Source: Congeria kusceri | Lineage: Eukaryota > Mollusca > Bivalvia > Myida > Dreissenidae | Reading direction: 5' to 3' | Length of the DNA: 64,000 nt | Assembly: GCA_027627225.1 (NCBI GenBank) | Contig: CM051027.1 | Location: forward strand, 88,954,451 to 89,018,450 | In this document: positions 38,701 through 49,624 of the stretch, piece by piece | How the letters are laid out: every line of letters begins with the position of its first letter | Position numbering within the stretch: position 1 is the first letter of the stretch | Made by a program: the position numbers and the translations under genes | The notes under the pieces: model-generated | The model's input: the letters and a program-made list of their open reading frames with translations, nothing else | What the model was told of the DNA's origin: nothing | Database searches by the model: none

Positions 38701-39986
38701 TGTACAGGTAAAATACTAGCATTTCATTATACCCCCACTTTTTGAAAATGTGGGGGCTATATAGGAATCACGCATGTTGGTCTGTACGTCGGTTATGTTG
38801 GTACGTCCTATATTTTGTTTCCTCTCCATAACTTCCTAATGCCTGGAAGGATTTTTATATAACTTCAAATAATTATTCCCCATGACCAGACTATGTGTCG
38901 CGTAAATGACCCATGCTTGTGCTGTAAAGGCCAAGGTCACAATTCAAGGTCACAGGTCAAATACAGGTAAAATACTTGTATTTCGTTTCCTCGCCATAAC
39001 TTCGTAATGCATGGAAGTATTTTACTATTACTTCAGATTATTATTCCCCATGACCAGACGATGTGCCGCGTAAATGACCTATGCATTCCCTTCAAAGGTC
39101 AAGGTCACAATTCAAGGTCATAGGTCAAATACAGGTAAACTACTTGTATTTCATTTCCGCTCCATAACTTCATAACGCCTAGTACGATTTTAATATCACT
39201 TCAAATAATTATTCCTCATGACCAGATGATGTGTCGCGTACATGACCCATGTTTGTAGGTCAAAGGTCAAGGTCACAATTTAAGGTCAGAGTTTTAATAT
39301 TTGCATTTTGTTCCTCTCCGTAACTACTAAATGCCTGGAAGGATTTTAATATTACTTCAAATTGTTACTCCACATTACTAGACAATGTGTCACGCACATG
39401 TCTGATGCTTATCAGTCAAAGGTCCAGGTCACAATTCAAGGTCAAAGATGTGTTTATCATTTCTGCTTGTATTCGTCATTTTGCATTTCAAGCTCAGTTT
39501 TCCTTTTATGCAGGTCATTTTGACATTCAATACATTGTTCCGTGTCAAAGCTCTACATCTGTGTCAAAGCTCTACATCTGTGCCAAAGCGGTGTGTGGGG
39601 GTATTAATCATCTTTAGTGATGGCTCTAGTTAACTTCACGAATCATAAATTACTATTAGTAGTTTACAATGAAGTATCGTGATATTTTAAAACAAATGAA
39701 CTTATGATTATTTTGAGCTGATTTGTTGTAAAATTAAAAGTCGTATAATTATTTGTTTGGGTTTTGAACGTAGATAAATTATATTTATATCATATTTTTA
39801 TCATGCTCTAGATCGCATTTCACAAGCTGCTATGGACACAGCAATGAAGCAGACGAGACATACTTCCATCCCAGTACAAGTCAGAAACTGGTGTCTGGTC
39901 TTCCGGTTCTAAGAGACTCTATTCTCAACATTGACGTTGTTGCTAGGCAACGACTTGATAAGGATAAAAATTTGTCAATATTATAG
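29768..39986 (+). CDS. HPS4: HPS4, BLOC-3 complex subunit (11 coding exons)
   Basis: HPS4 pairs with HPS1 to form BLOC-3, a guanine-nucleotide exchange factor for RAB32/RAB38 in lysosome-related organelle formation. Coding exons: 29768-29787, 31184-31280, 31645-31791, 32762-32869, 33437-33574, 33946-34040, 34729-34789, 35208-37148, 37721-37862, 38127-38241, 39812-39986. All junctions are GT-AG with matching phases, giving 1012 aa (human HPS4 is 708). Similarity lies at both ends: the N-terminal longin-like part (VFFIYDHN, LCGQ, FAIKKTAAYSL, then PYVLSGVILYKS and SQLPPRL) and the C-terminal part (SEF/AEF-type helix, DETYFHPS). The 1941-bp exon 8 encodes a long acidic, Ser/Thr-rich, probably disordered middle, which accounts for the extra length. 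The tiny first exon gives MANTSR. Confidence 0.9.
30905..31098 (+). mobile_element. tRNA-derived SINE (family A), copy 2, in HPS4 intron 1
   Basis: Plus-strand copy of the element at 40-240. It has a CTTGGTCTAGTAGG A-box-like head, a TTTCACAA anticodon-loop-like part, the B box GGTTCGGACCC, then the shared body CCTACTCGTCTTTCTCATG and GGGCACTAAAAGACCCAAGG. It lies about 90 bp before exon 2. Confidence 0.8.
32325..32485 (+). mobile_element. tRNA-like SINE with a 21-bp tandem repeat in its tail, HPS4 intron 3
   Basis: GCAGTGGTGTAATGGATATGG (A-box-like), then GTGAGTTCGATCCC (B box), gives a tRNA-like head. The tail holds three near-identical 21-bp units (ACCCTATACTGGTTCTATCC-type) at about 32413-32480. 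Confidence 0.6.
34330..34612. repeat. Tandem repeat of about 80 bp, 3 copies, in HPS4 intron 6
   Basis: Units carry GTAAATATTAAACCAATGGA, then TGTTACAAGCATT, then CATTGGTCAATATTTCAAGTT. ACCAATGG and CATTGGT inside each unit are inverted relative to one another. Confidence 0.85.
38735..39616. mobile_element. Non-autonomous element with about 165-bp internal tandem units, HPS4 intron 10
   Basis: Starts ATACCCCCACTTTTTGAAAA and ends GTGTGTGGGGGTATT, so the ends are inverted. The interior repeats CTCCATAACTTC-TAATGC, then ATGACCAGA-GATGTGTCGCG, then AAGGTCAAGGTCACAATTCA about four times with drift. No coding frame. Confidence 0.75.
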
Positions 39987-40490
39987 TGATTACCTGTGGG
40001 CCCTTGTGGATAACAACATTTCCCGGTATTAAGCTTACCAGTACCAGACATGTGGGTTTCTTCCAGGGTTTGAAGATTCCAAGTCAGCACAATACCATAT
40101 CTAAATAATAATAACAATTTATGTTATGTAAAATATGAGCTGGAAACTGCAGCGTAAAATAAAAAATTTGTTACATATTTCATTATGTTGTAATGTAAAC
40201 TCTATTGATCAAGGGGACATAACCTCCATCTTCAGTGGGTAAGATGACTATACACATGACTACATCAATATAGACAGGGTAATTTGTAACTGTGTTTGAT
40301 ACATTTGAAGAAAAGTTAATGTGCTTTATGTATGTGAATACTGTTGTAGGTATTCACATGTTTTACAGTCTCAAAAATATATGGTTGTTTAGTTTAAATA
40401 TGATTATTTAGACAACAAGCATGTGCAATACATAATGAGGAGTGAATTGGAAAATAAATTTTAGTAACATTGAACAAATGCTTGTCCAGA
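39987..40490 (+). other. HPS4 3' flank / probable 3' UTR
   Basis: A+T-rich sequence after the stop codon. An AATAAA at 40158-40163, about 175 bp on, is a possible poly(A) signal. No other gene is visible. Confidence 0.45.
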
Positions 40491-40499
40491 TATATATAG

Positions 40500-40642
40500 A
40501 GAATATTAGGTGAGTGTTGGATAAAGATGAAGTTTATCATGCGAGGCTTAGAAACAGATGAGCGCGAGACTTGCCGAGCGCTGAAATGTTTCATGCCGAT
40601 CATGATAAACTTCATCTTTATCCAACACTCACCTAATATTCT
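40500..40642. repeat. Perfect 42-bp inverted repeat with 59-nt loop
   Basis: The arm at 40500-40541 (starts AGAATATTAGGTGAGTGTTG, ends GTTTATCATG) is exactly complementary to 40601-40642. The G+C-rich loop contains AGCGCGAGACTTGCCGAGCGC. It lies about 0.5 kb past the HPS4 stop. It may be a foldback transposon; there are related 'TAGGATAA' remnants to about 40910. Confidence 0.9.
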
Positions 40643-41233
40643 ATTTATCCTATTATGTTTTGCTCATAAAGCATAGAAAAGGCGTGAAAATATGTCAAAA
40701 ATAAAACAAATTACTTTCCCAGATTTAAAACTGGGTTTTTTGTTTACTACAAACGGAGTCATTTGGGATGAAGCCACATTGAAATACATAGCATTCTAAA
40801 AATAACGATCAAATAAACGTGTGGTAAAAATAGCGATTAGATAAAGCTAACGTTTATTCAATGGGTTTTTATCCCATCGTTCGGGTGTAGTAATAGGATA
40901 AAATACATGTAATAAAAGAAACAGCTGTTTAATAATGTGTCCTGTAATATCCTGTTTTGTTTTGGCTTTCTGACTGTGCAATATCAAATTCATGTTTGTT
41001 GAGATGTTCATAGTTTGTTACTTTTTATATTTATTATGCATCTTAATTACAGCGCAGTATATTACTGGTACCTAAGTTTAGATTTTTTACTTTGTTAAGT
41101 TTACTCTTGCTTTTCTTGTTATGTTAATCTCTGTTTATCAACATTTACCAATTGATACATTCCAATGAATCAGTTTCTAGTCGCAAATTGCAGCAGTGTG
41201 CCATCTTACTACTGGTACTACTTTTGTCTTTTT

Positions 41234-42680
41234 AGCTCACCTGAGCACGAAGTGCTTGGTGAGCTATTGGTATAGGGGACCTCTCCGGCGTCATCTGTCG
41301 TCCATATGCCGTCAACAATTTGGACCGTTATCGCGATAAAGACTACATTTTTTATTCAATCTTGACCTTACTTGCACAGTTTGTGTATAAATCTCGGATG
41401 AGATTGTTATTGGGTCAGATCACACCAGTAACACCCGAGTTATTGCCCTTTTCATGCCAAAAAAGTGCAAAAATGTCCTTTTCCAATGTTTATACTTTAT
41501 TTTCCATCCAATCTTAACCAAACTTTCACAGTTTGTGTATGACCATCAGATCTCAGCAGACGCCAAAAATGGGCCAGATTGTTTTTCAAACACCAGAGTT
41601 AGTGCCCTTTGTTTATTAAAAAAAATATACAAAAATGGACATTATTCAGGATAGAGACTTCATGTTTCATCCAATCTTCACCAATCTTGCACAGTTTGTC
41701 TATTACCATTAGATTACAGTTGAAGTCAAATATAAGCAAGATCGGACCAGAAACACCAGGGTTATTGCCCTTTGTTTGTGAAAAAAATATGCAAAAATGG
41801 ACATTATTCGGGATAGAGACTTCATTTTTTATCCAATCTTCACCAATATTGCAAATTTGTGTATGACCATAAGATTAAAGGTGAAGTCGAATATAAGAAA
41901 GATCGCACCAGAAACACCAGAGTTATTGCTATTTGTTTGTGAAAAAATATGCAAAAATGGAAATTATTCAAGATAGAGACTCCATTTTTCATCCAATCTT
42001 CACCAATCTTGTACAGTTTGTCTATGAACGTAAGACTACAGGTGAAGTCAAATAAAAGCATGATAAGGCCAGAAACACCAGAGTTATTGCCCCGTGTGTT
42101 TGGAAAAAAACATCTACAGGTTATCAATGATTGGCTTGCACACATGATTTTTGATTCAATGTTGACCAAACTTACAGTTTGCACATGACCATAAAAATTT
42201 ATTGATAAAATTTGATTTCCAACAGTTGCAAGAAGTGCATGCAGTTATTTGTACATGCAACATTGAAGTCTTCAGAGCCTGAATTAACTTCATTTATCAT
42301 CATTGGACAGAAAATTATCAAAGAAAAGGCCACTTGACCTTATAGCACAGCCATCACAATTATCGCATTGCAACTAGTTCTCCAAAACAAATTTACTGTT
42401 TCTGCATTTTCCAAAATTGTCAATGACTTAATGAAAAGGGGTCAGGTAAGAATATCGAGGAAAGTGATTTGACAACCATTAGCAAAAAAACGCACATCCA
42501 CTACCCAACTTGTACTTTAGTTAGCCCATTGCACTAACCGATGTTTTAAATCAAAATGGATCATATCCCCGTCTGCGTATTGTTCAGATACCTTAATTTT
42601 CAAAACTGTAACAACAGTATGGTCTTCATCTGTACCAGTTCTCAGGTGAGTGCTTTGGGCCATCATGGCCCTCTTGTTTC
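41234..42680. mobile_element. Element with AGCTCACCTGAGC terminus and about 162-bp internal tandem units
   Basis: The left end AGCTCACCTGAGCACGAAG is partly mirrored by TCTCAGGTGAGTGC near the right end, which is followed by GGGCCATCATGGCCCTCTTG. The interior has four to five diverged units with CCAATCTTCACCAATCTTG, 'AAACACCAGAGTTATTGCCC' and 'GCAAAAATGGACATTATTC'. The short frames crossing it are not conserved between units. Confidence 0.75.
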
Positions 42681-43385
42681 ATATACAGACAGATAAAATT
42701 CTCAGTATTTAATCATACTCAAAATGTAGTAAACAGATATGTATGACAGTTCAAGTATTTGGTGGTATATTTGACTGCTGTGCTTTGCTTTAAGTATTGT
42801 TGTACTCCAGATATATTTGTTTGCTGTTGTGATATTGGATGTGTCTTTAATATACAAGTTAATTATATTTTTTAACAATAAAAACAAAGCAAAATATGTT
42901 TAGTTATTCTTGGTGCACAATCATCACATCAATGTATTAATCAATTAAAATATAAATAAGACACACAAATGTAGTAGATAATTGTGTTAAGACCAAAACG
43001 TGCTAATTGTTGAATTTAGTTGTTAAACAGTAAGAACACATTTAACTTTTAATGAATGTTGTCACAGCAACATTAACATATTTATGATAGTCTTAGGGCG
43101 CCCCCTACCTCCAAATTGTCTTTTTATAGCCGATGTTACCTTCTCTTAATATTCTCATTATGGCTATTTTAATGGGGTTTTATGAACCCCATTTATGAAG
43201 AAAAAGTTGTAGCCAAACAGAATTTTCTTTAGCAAAATGCGTTAATTTGTAGCCATTGGCTAATTTGGTGACGGGCTGAGTCTCTTCATATTACATAGTA
43301 CCATAAATACATTGTATTCCAGCCCAGTCTAGTTCATGCAATTTTTACCGGTCATGTTTCGAAAACCATTAATGTTATCGGACTA
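42681..43385. other. No recognised feature
   Basis: A+T-rich intergenic sequence; no exon or RNA gene recognised. Confidence 0.4.
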
Positions 43386-43639
43386 ATGCACCTATCAATG
43401 TTTACCCCCAGGGGGGAGCAGCGGGCATATACGGGACTAGACTGAAAGCGATTCCTGAAAGGCGGGTATTTGACATTCCGAATGATTCCAGGTCCCGGGG
43501 TAATAGACTGGCCGGATTTTAGATCCCGGCAATACAGGCCCCCCCGGGCCATTTGATAGACATATAGCATCTCCCACTGAGGGGATTTAGACAAATATGC
43601 TTGACTCTAGGGTGGGGAATTAGACCCCAAACAAGACGT

Positions 43640-46230
43640 GACCGTAGGACACGGATGCCACCACATTTCGCTGGTTGTCACAAAACTCGGCTGATATCGC
43701 AAAAAATGCACCAAAATTCCAGGTGCACAAGTTCACATGCTGATTAATATGTTTATAAAGTTTCATCACTCTAGCATGAATACTTTTTGAGTTACGCACG
43801 ACACAAGTCCAAAAATGTCTTTTTTCTAAAAAAGGGCCATAACTCCGCTGATGTTGGAAAAAACTGCACAAAAATACCCAGGTGTACAGGTTCACATGCT
43901 GATTAATATGTTTATAAAGTTTCATCACTCTAGCAGTAATACTTTTTGAGTTACGCGCGACATAAGTCCAAAAATGTCATTTTTTGCTAAAAAAGGGCCA
44001 TAACTCAGCTGATGTCGGAAAAAAATGCACCAAAGAATGCAGGTGTACAAGTTCACATGCTGATTAACATGTATGTAAAGTTTAATCACTATAGCAGTAA
44101 TACGTTTTGAGTTATGCACGACACAAGTCCAAAAATGTCATTTTTCTAAAACCAGAGGGCCAAATGGCCCTGAGTCGCTCACCTGAGTTTCATTAGTCGA
44201 ACAATTTTCAATGTGTTACATTTTTATTCGGATATGGATATGCTGATACGGACTGATGGAACGCATCGGCCTTACTCATCATGGTTCGAAAAACTTAAGT
44301 GACAACAGACATTCAAAATTTTGAAGTACATATTAAAATTGAAGCTTTTTCTTCAATTTGACCTAGTGACCTAGTTTTTGACCCTACATGACCCAGATTC
44401 GAACTCGGCCAAGACACCATTGGGACAAATGTTCGGACCAAGTTTCATGACGATTGGGCAAATAATGTCACTTCTATAGAGTGTTAACAATCTTTTTCTT
44501 CAATTTGACGTAGTGACCTAGTTTTTGACCCCACATGACAGATTCAAACTCGGCCGAGATACCATTAAGACAAATGTTCTGACCAAGTTTCATGGTGATT
44601 GGGCGATAAGTGTGACTTCTTGTGTGTTAACAAGCTTTTTCTTCAATTTGACCTAGTGAACTAGTGTTTGACCCCACATGACCCAGATTCGAAATTGGCC
44701 GAGATATCATTGGGACAAATGTTCTGACCAAGTTTCATGACGATTGGGCAAAAAATGTGAAATCTAGAGTGTTAACAAGCTTTTTCTTCAATTTGACCTA
44801 GTGACCTAGTTTTTGATCCCACATGACCCAGATTCGAAGTCGGTCGAAATATAATTGAGACAAATGTTCTGACCAAGTTTCATGAAGATTGGGCAAAAAA
44901 TGTGACATCGAGAGTGTTACCAAGCTTTTTCTTCAATTTGACCTAGTGACCTAGTTTTTGACCCCACATGACCCAGATTCGAACTCGGCCGAGATATCAT
45001 TGGGACAACTGTTCTGACCAAATTTCATTAAGATTGGGCAAAAAAATGTGACTTCAAGAGTGTTAACAAGCATTTTCTTCAATTTGACCTAGTGACCTAG
45101 TTTTTCACCCCACATCAACCAGATTCGAAATTGGCCGAGATATCATTAAGACAAAATTTAATGTTCTGACCAAGTTTCATGAAGATTGGGCAAAAAAGGG
45201 ACTTCTAGAGTGTTAACAAGCTTTTTCTTCAATTTGACCTAGTGATCTAGTTTTTGGCCCAACATGACCCAGATTCGAAGTCCGCCGAGATATCATTGGG
45301 ACATATCTTCTGACCAAGTTTAATGCAGATTGGGCAAAAAAATGTGACTTCTAAAGTGTTCACAAGCTTTTCCTATAGCCATATAAGGAAAACTGCCCTC
45401 CCCCCTGGCGGCCATGTTTTTCACCGGACCGAAACCATTTTTTAACTCGGCCGAGATATCATCAGAACAAACGTTCTGAGCAAGTTTCATGTTGATTGGG
45501 CAAAAAATGTGACTTCTAGAGTGTTCACAAGTTTTTCCTATAGCCATATGAGGAAAACTGACCCCACCCCCCGGCGGCCATGTTTTTCAACGGACCGGAA
45601 CCATTTTTGAACTCGGCCGAGATATCATAAGAACAAATGTTCTGAGCAAGTTTCATGTTGATTAGGCAAAAACATGTGACTTTTAGAGTGCTCACAAGCC
45701 TTTTCTATAGCCATATGAGGAAAACTGCCCCACCCATGGGCGGCCATGTTTTTCAATGGAGCGGAACGATTTTCGAACTCGGCCATGATATCATTAGAAC
45801 AAATGTTCTGAGCAAGTTTCATGTTGATTGGGCAAAAAATGTGACTGCAAGAGTGTTCACAAGCTGTTTTTTCAATTTGACCTAGTGACCTAGTTTTTGA
45901 CCCCACATGACCCAGTTTCGAACTCGGCCGAGATATTATTGGAACAAATGTTCTGAGCAAGTTTTTTTCATGAAGATTGGGCAACAAATGCAGCCTCTAG
46001 AGTCTTCAAAAGGTAAATGTTGACGATTCACGACGGACGACAGACAAAAAGCGATCACAAAAGCTCACCATGAGCTAAAAAGGCTATAACTCCGCTGATG
46101 TCGGAAAAAAACTTTACCAAAATACACAGGTGCACAAGCCCCGATGCAGATTAATATGCTTATAAAGTTTCATCACTCTAGCAGTTATACTTTTTGAGTT
46201 ACGCGCGACAGAAAAATCCGACGGACGGAC
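43640..46230. mobile_element. Element with about 157-bp tandem units, split in two
   Basis: Units at about 43650-44150 and again at 46078-46205 share AGGGCCATAACTCCGCTGATGT-type, 'TGCACCAAA', 'GGTGCACAAGTTCACATGCT' and 'AGTTTCATCACTCTAGCAG' motifs. The right part ends in GACGGACGGACGGACAAGGG. The two halves are separated by the 44150-46078 element. Confidence 0.7.
44150..46078. mobile_element. Inner element with about 140-bp tandem units
   Basis: Left end ACCAGAGGGCCAAATGGCCC then TGAGTCGCTCACCTGAG, which is the inverted form of the right end of the 41234-42680 element. About twelve units follow, with CTTCAATTTGACCTAGTGAC, CCCCACATGACCCAGATTCG, CTCGGCCGAGATATCAT and CAAGTTTCATGAAGATTGGG. It ends near AAAGCTCACCATGAGCTAAA. 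It splits the surrounding 157-bp-unit element. Confidence 0.75.
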
Positions 46231-46559
46231 GGACAAGGGAAAATCTATATGCCCCCCCCCGCCCCCCCCCCCCTCTAAAGTGGGTGCATAAAAATAAAAT
46301 TTGTCAAATTCCCCTGGCTCAGCCCACCGCTACCCCCCCCCCCCCTCCCTGGGGGAAAATATTGATAGGTGCATATGATGAACAGAAAATAACATTTTTG
46401 TTAATAGATTATTAATAGTCTTGGGACATTTACACATAACTACCAATAATGGCAATACACTTTGCTTTCTTTAAAGAATGAGTGGCATATTGCCTGTATG
46501 GCCTAAAGGACAGACGGACGGACGATAAGATTACTATATGCCCCCGAAGTTCCCTTCGA

Positions 46560-47075
46560 GGGCATATAAACACACGAGATAGCGACGTTTACGTTGAAGC
46601 GCCGACACGATGAGCCGAAGCGATACGACGAAGCTCTTCGTATCTTCGCTCAAGTTTATAGCCACATATGAAAAACAACACTTGAGCGAAGATACGAGGA
46701 GCTTCGTCGTATCGCTTCGGCGCATCGTTTCGGCGCTTCGGCTTATCGTGTCGGCGCGTTGGCGTAACGTCACGGTGCGTCGGCTCATCGTGTCGGCGTA
46801 TCGTATCGGCGCGTCGGCGTATCGTCTCGGCGCGATTTCGACGTCAGAAGTGAAAAGGCGCCGACGCGCCGAAACGATACGCCGAAGCATCGACACGATA
46901 CGCCGAAGCGCCGACACGAAGCGATATAAACGTCGTCTCGTCGTATCTTCGCCCAATTTTATAGCCACATATGAAAACAACACACGATATTGCGACGTTT
47001 ATATCACTTCGGCGCATCGTGTCGGCGATTGGGGTATCGTGTCACCGCGTCGGCGTATCGTGTCGGCGCACAGGT
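46560..47075. repeat. CpG-rich CGGCGTATCGTGT repeat region with long inverted repeat
   Basis: A block unlike its A+T-rich surroundings, built of short CGGCGCATCGTGT-type motifs in both orientations. 46607-46652 and 46681-46726 are near-exact inverted copies around a loop with TTTATAGCCACATATG, and that loop sequence recurs at about 46960-46975. Arg-rich open frames on both strands (up to 188 codons) follow from the repeat and are not called as genes. Confidence 0.8.
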
Positions 47076-47495
47076 CAAAGTCGCGAAACTACGATGGCTT
47101 TAACAGGATACCGTACAAAAGTGATCCTAGACAGCTACGTCGAAAAAAAAGGTATCACCACTATATCACGGTGTAAAAAACCTAAAATGCACCATTTCCG
47201 TTTAATCTAAACGTTTTGGTGTATGCAAGTATACAAAACATGCGAATATGGCAGTTATGGGCTAAATTGATTGAAAATACATTATGTACGGAAATTAAGC
47301 ATGTTTCAGGTACTATCAATTGGGTAGTTCCGGGTCACTTACGACAAAACCGCTCTCTTCATTTTAAATGTACTTGCAATCACATAAACATAAGTATACT
47401 TTGGAAGACAGATATCTCAGCTTCAATATGCATGTTTGAAACAATTCGTAGCATTAAGTATTGTTGTTAAATATTTTGTTGAACCATATGCACTG

Positions 47496-47620
47496 ATTGC
47501 GGGAGTTCCGAATCAGTTACGTGTGTTCCGGGTCATGATTGCGGGAGTTCCGAATCAGTTACGTGTGTTCCGGGTCATGATTGCGGGAGTTCCGAATCAG
47601 TTACGTGTGTTCTGGGTCAC
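47496..47620. repeat. 42-bp tandem repeat, 3 copies
   Basis: The unit begins ATTGCGGGAGTTCCGAATCA and ends GTTCCGGGTCATG. A diverged inverted relative lies at about 54054-54095 and a half-unit at about 47315-47345. Confidence 0.9.
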
Positions 47621-48066
47621 TTAACACGTCTACTATAGTTTCCTTTAATATTTGTTTTAAAAGCATTTTTAACTGTCATTCTGACTAAGTATTGTCACAC
47701 AACACCACTTGGAAGATATACTATACTCATTTCTGGACACCGGACAACAAATAATCACAACATAATAGTTAGGGCATGTTGACGATTTTCCCACGTTTAT
47801 CATCTTATTTATATTTCATTTTGGATGCCGGTCAATATATGAACAGGTACAAAGCCATATAGCATACATGGCCATTCAGATGTTAGACTGCAACAATAAA
47901 ATCATCTTATAATTTATCAACGTTTGTCAATGCCTTGGACTGGTACAATTATATATACAAATACCAGCTAAAAGAATTAAAATAATCCGCGAAATACATG
48001 AAATCCGTGCATTAACCGGAATGCGATAAACAATCCAAAGTGCATTCAGGTACGCAATGTGTTAAC
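47621..48066. other. No recognised feature
   Basis: A+T-rich sequence between the 42-bp repeat and the gypsy element; nothing recognised. Confidence 0.4.
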
Positions 48067-48179
48067 TGTAATAACTACGCCATTAATATGCCGGAAACTC
48101 AACCTTTATTATCTCCCTTGATCACATCATACTAAACACGTCAAAGTACCATAGGTTAACAAATACACAATACATGACA
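48067..48179 (-). repeat. 3' LTR of the gypsy element
   Basis: On the plus strand it reads TGTAATAACTACGCC at the start and ATACATGACA at the end, so it has TG...CA termini. It matches the copy at 52788 over its first 110 bp. Confidence 0.85.
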
Positions 48180-48506
48180 TCCCCTTTTCTTTCTTTTTTT
48201 TTTTTAAATATATATATATGACTAACTATACTGAACTAAGTGGAACAAGTAAATAATATGTATTGTTATAAAACATACATGTTAACTGATTAACAAAAAA
48301 AAATTGCTAGTAAGAAGACCTTGTGACAAAACAAATTAGTGACTAATCAACATGGTAGCAAGTAATGATTTTACATGACTAGAAAACAATGATTAGCAAA
48401 GTTTGTTTATCATACATTACTAATTAATTTGACCATGTATAACACTAGGGGATTATTATGCCCCTTAACACTTGCTTACAGCTTACACCAAACGCGATAT
48501 TTTACA

Positions 48507-49571
48507 CTAAATGTAATCGGCTAGTTTGTTCGGTTTCCTAATTTGTCTGCCGAATCTTGTGTGAATTGGTCTGGATTTCTCTGTGTTGTTGGTAGCGTTT
48601 GTTAGCTGCGACTGTTTTTCTGGTGACACGCAACTTTGTGACTTGGTATGTTCGTTAAGTTCACCATTTTCGCGATTCATGGTTTCACTTTGCACACTTT
48701 CGCGATTTGTTGTTTCATTTCGCGCACTTTCGCGATACGCGTTCTTGTGACTAGTAGACCGCATAAATGGAACGTCTGGCTGTTGCGCGACTATCACATG
48801 TGGTTTTTCACGCGTTTTCATCAGCATTTTGGAGTTTCGGCGATACTCGTGACCACTATCACCTGCCCGAACAATATGCGAACGCGGATACTCTGTGTCG
48901 CGGCTGAATTCTGCTGGTTTCCATCCTTCAGGAGTGTGGATTCTGATGGAATCTCCTGGTTTCACCTCGTCCTTGGCCCTGGCATTGCGATCGTAGTAGT
49001 ACTTCTGTGTGTGCCTGTACTCGAGAAGCTTTGATGTGACCTTCTCGGGTTTATCTGGCCCCGAATTTGGCTTTCGTAAGGCATTCGTTATTGGGACAAG
49101 TGTTTTGGCTCTACGTCCCATTAGTCTCTGCATCGGCGATCCAAGCTCATCATCGCGTGGAGTGTTTCTGAGTTCCAATAAACTCAGATAGATATCATCA
49201 CCCGTATGAGAACATTTCTTTATCAAGTTTTTAACTGACTGAACAGCTCTCTCAGCAAGACCGTTCGCTTGCTGATGCAGTGGAGATGATGTCACATGGT
49301 TGATGCCGTACTCGCTCACGAATTGTTTGAATTCGCTACTCACGAATTGTGGACCATTGTCGGATATTAATGTGTCCATGATACCGTATCTCGCAATGTT
49401 TGCTTTCATGTGTTTTAGAACAGTACTTGTTTTAGTGTCATTTTGTAAAGGCGCTATTTCAATGAAGTTCGAGTAATAGTCAACCATTATTAGGTAGTGA
49501 TTTCCTTGTATTTCAAACAAATCCGTCCCAACCTTGCTCCACGGTAGCGACGGAACGGGCTGAATTATCAT
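48507..49571 (-). pseudogene. Integrase part of gypsy pol, out of frame with gag-pol
   Basis: A 354-codon frame (from its first Met) carries the integrase core: Asp in VGTDLFEI, Asp in LISDNGPQF, and Glu in ANGLAERAVQS, so the D,D,E set is present. A C-terminal region with LMGRRAK and PGDSIRIHTP follows, then a low-complexity tail ending in KPNKLADYI. The open frame extends upstream of the Met and includes the two Cys of the HHCC zinc finger; the two His lie in the preceding gag-pol frame. Gag-pol must therefore shift by -1 at about 49625 to continue. A break in mid-domain points to a mutation and not to programmed frameshifting. Confidence 0.85.
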
Positions 49572-49624
49572 TGGCTCTTTTGTTTGCTTGTTTCTGTGCG
49601 TTAAACATGTGGTACATCTGCTTA

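Larger units (their letters stand above)
43386..46374. mobile_element. Inverted-repeat transposon (ATGCACCTAT family), copy split by nested insertions
   Basis: Left end ATGCACCTATCAATGTTTAC, right end GGGGGAAAATATTGATAGGTGCAT. The interior matches the 340-bp copy at 27971 as far as about 43635 and again from about 46290. The space between is filled by another element (43640-46230), itself interrupted by a third (44150-46078). Confidence 0.75.

Noticed and set aside
41320..42188. Series of 65-114-codon frames
   Set aside because: They lie in the internal tandem units of a transposable element and differ from unit to unit.
46534..47176. Arg-rich open frames of 149 and 188 codons on opposite strands
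   Set aside because: Both are products of the CGGCG/TATCG motif repeats and mirror one another; no domain is recognisable.
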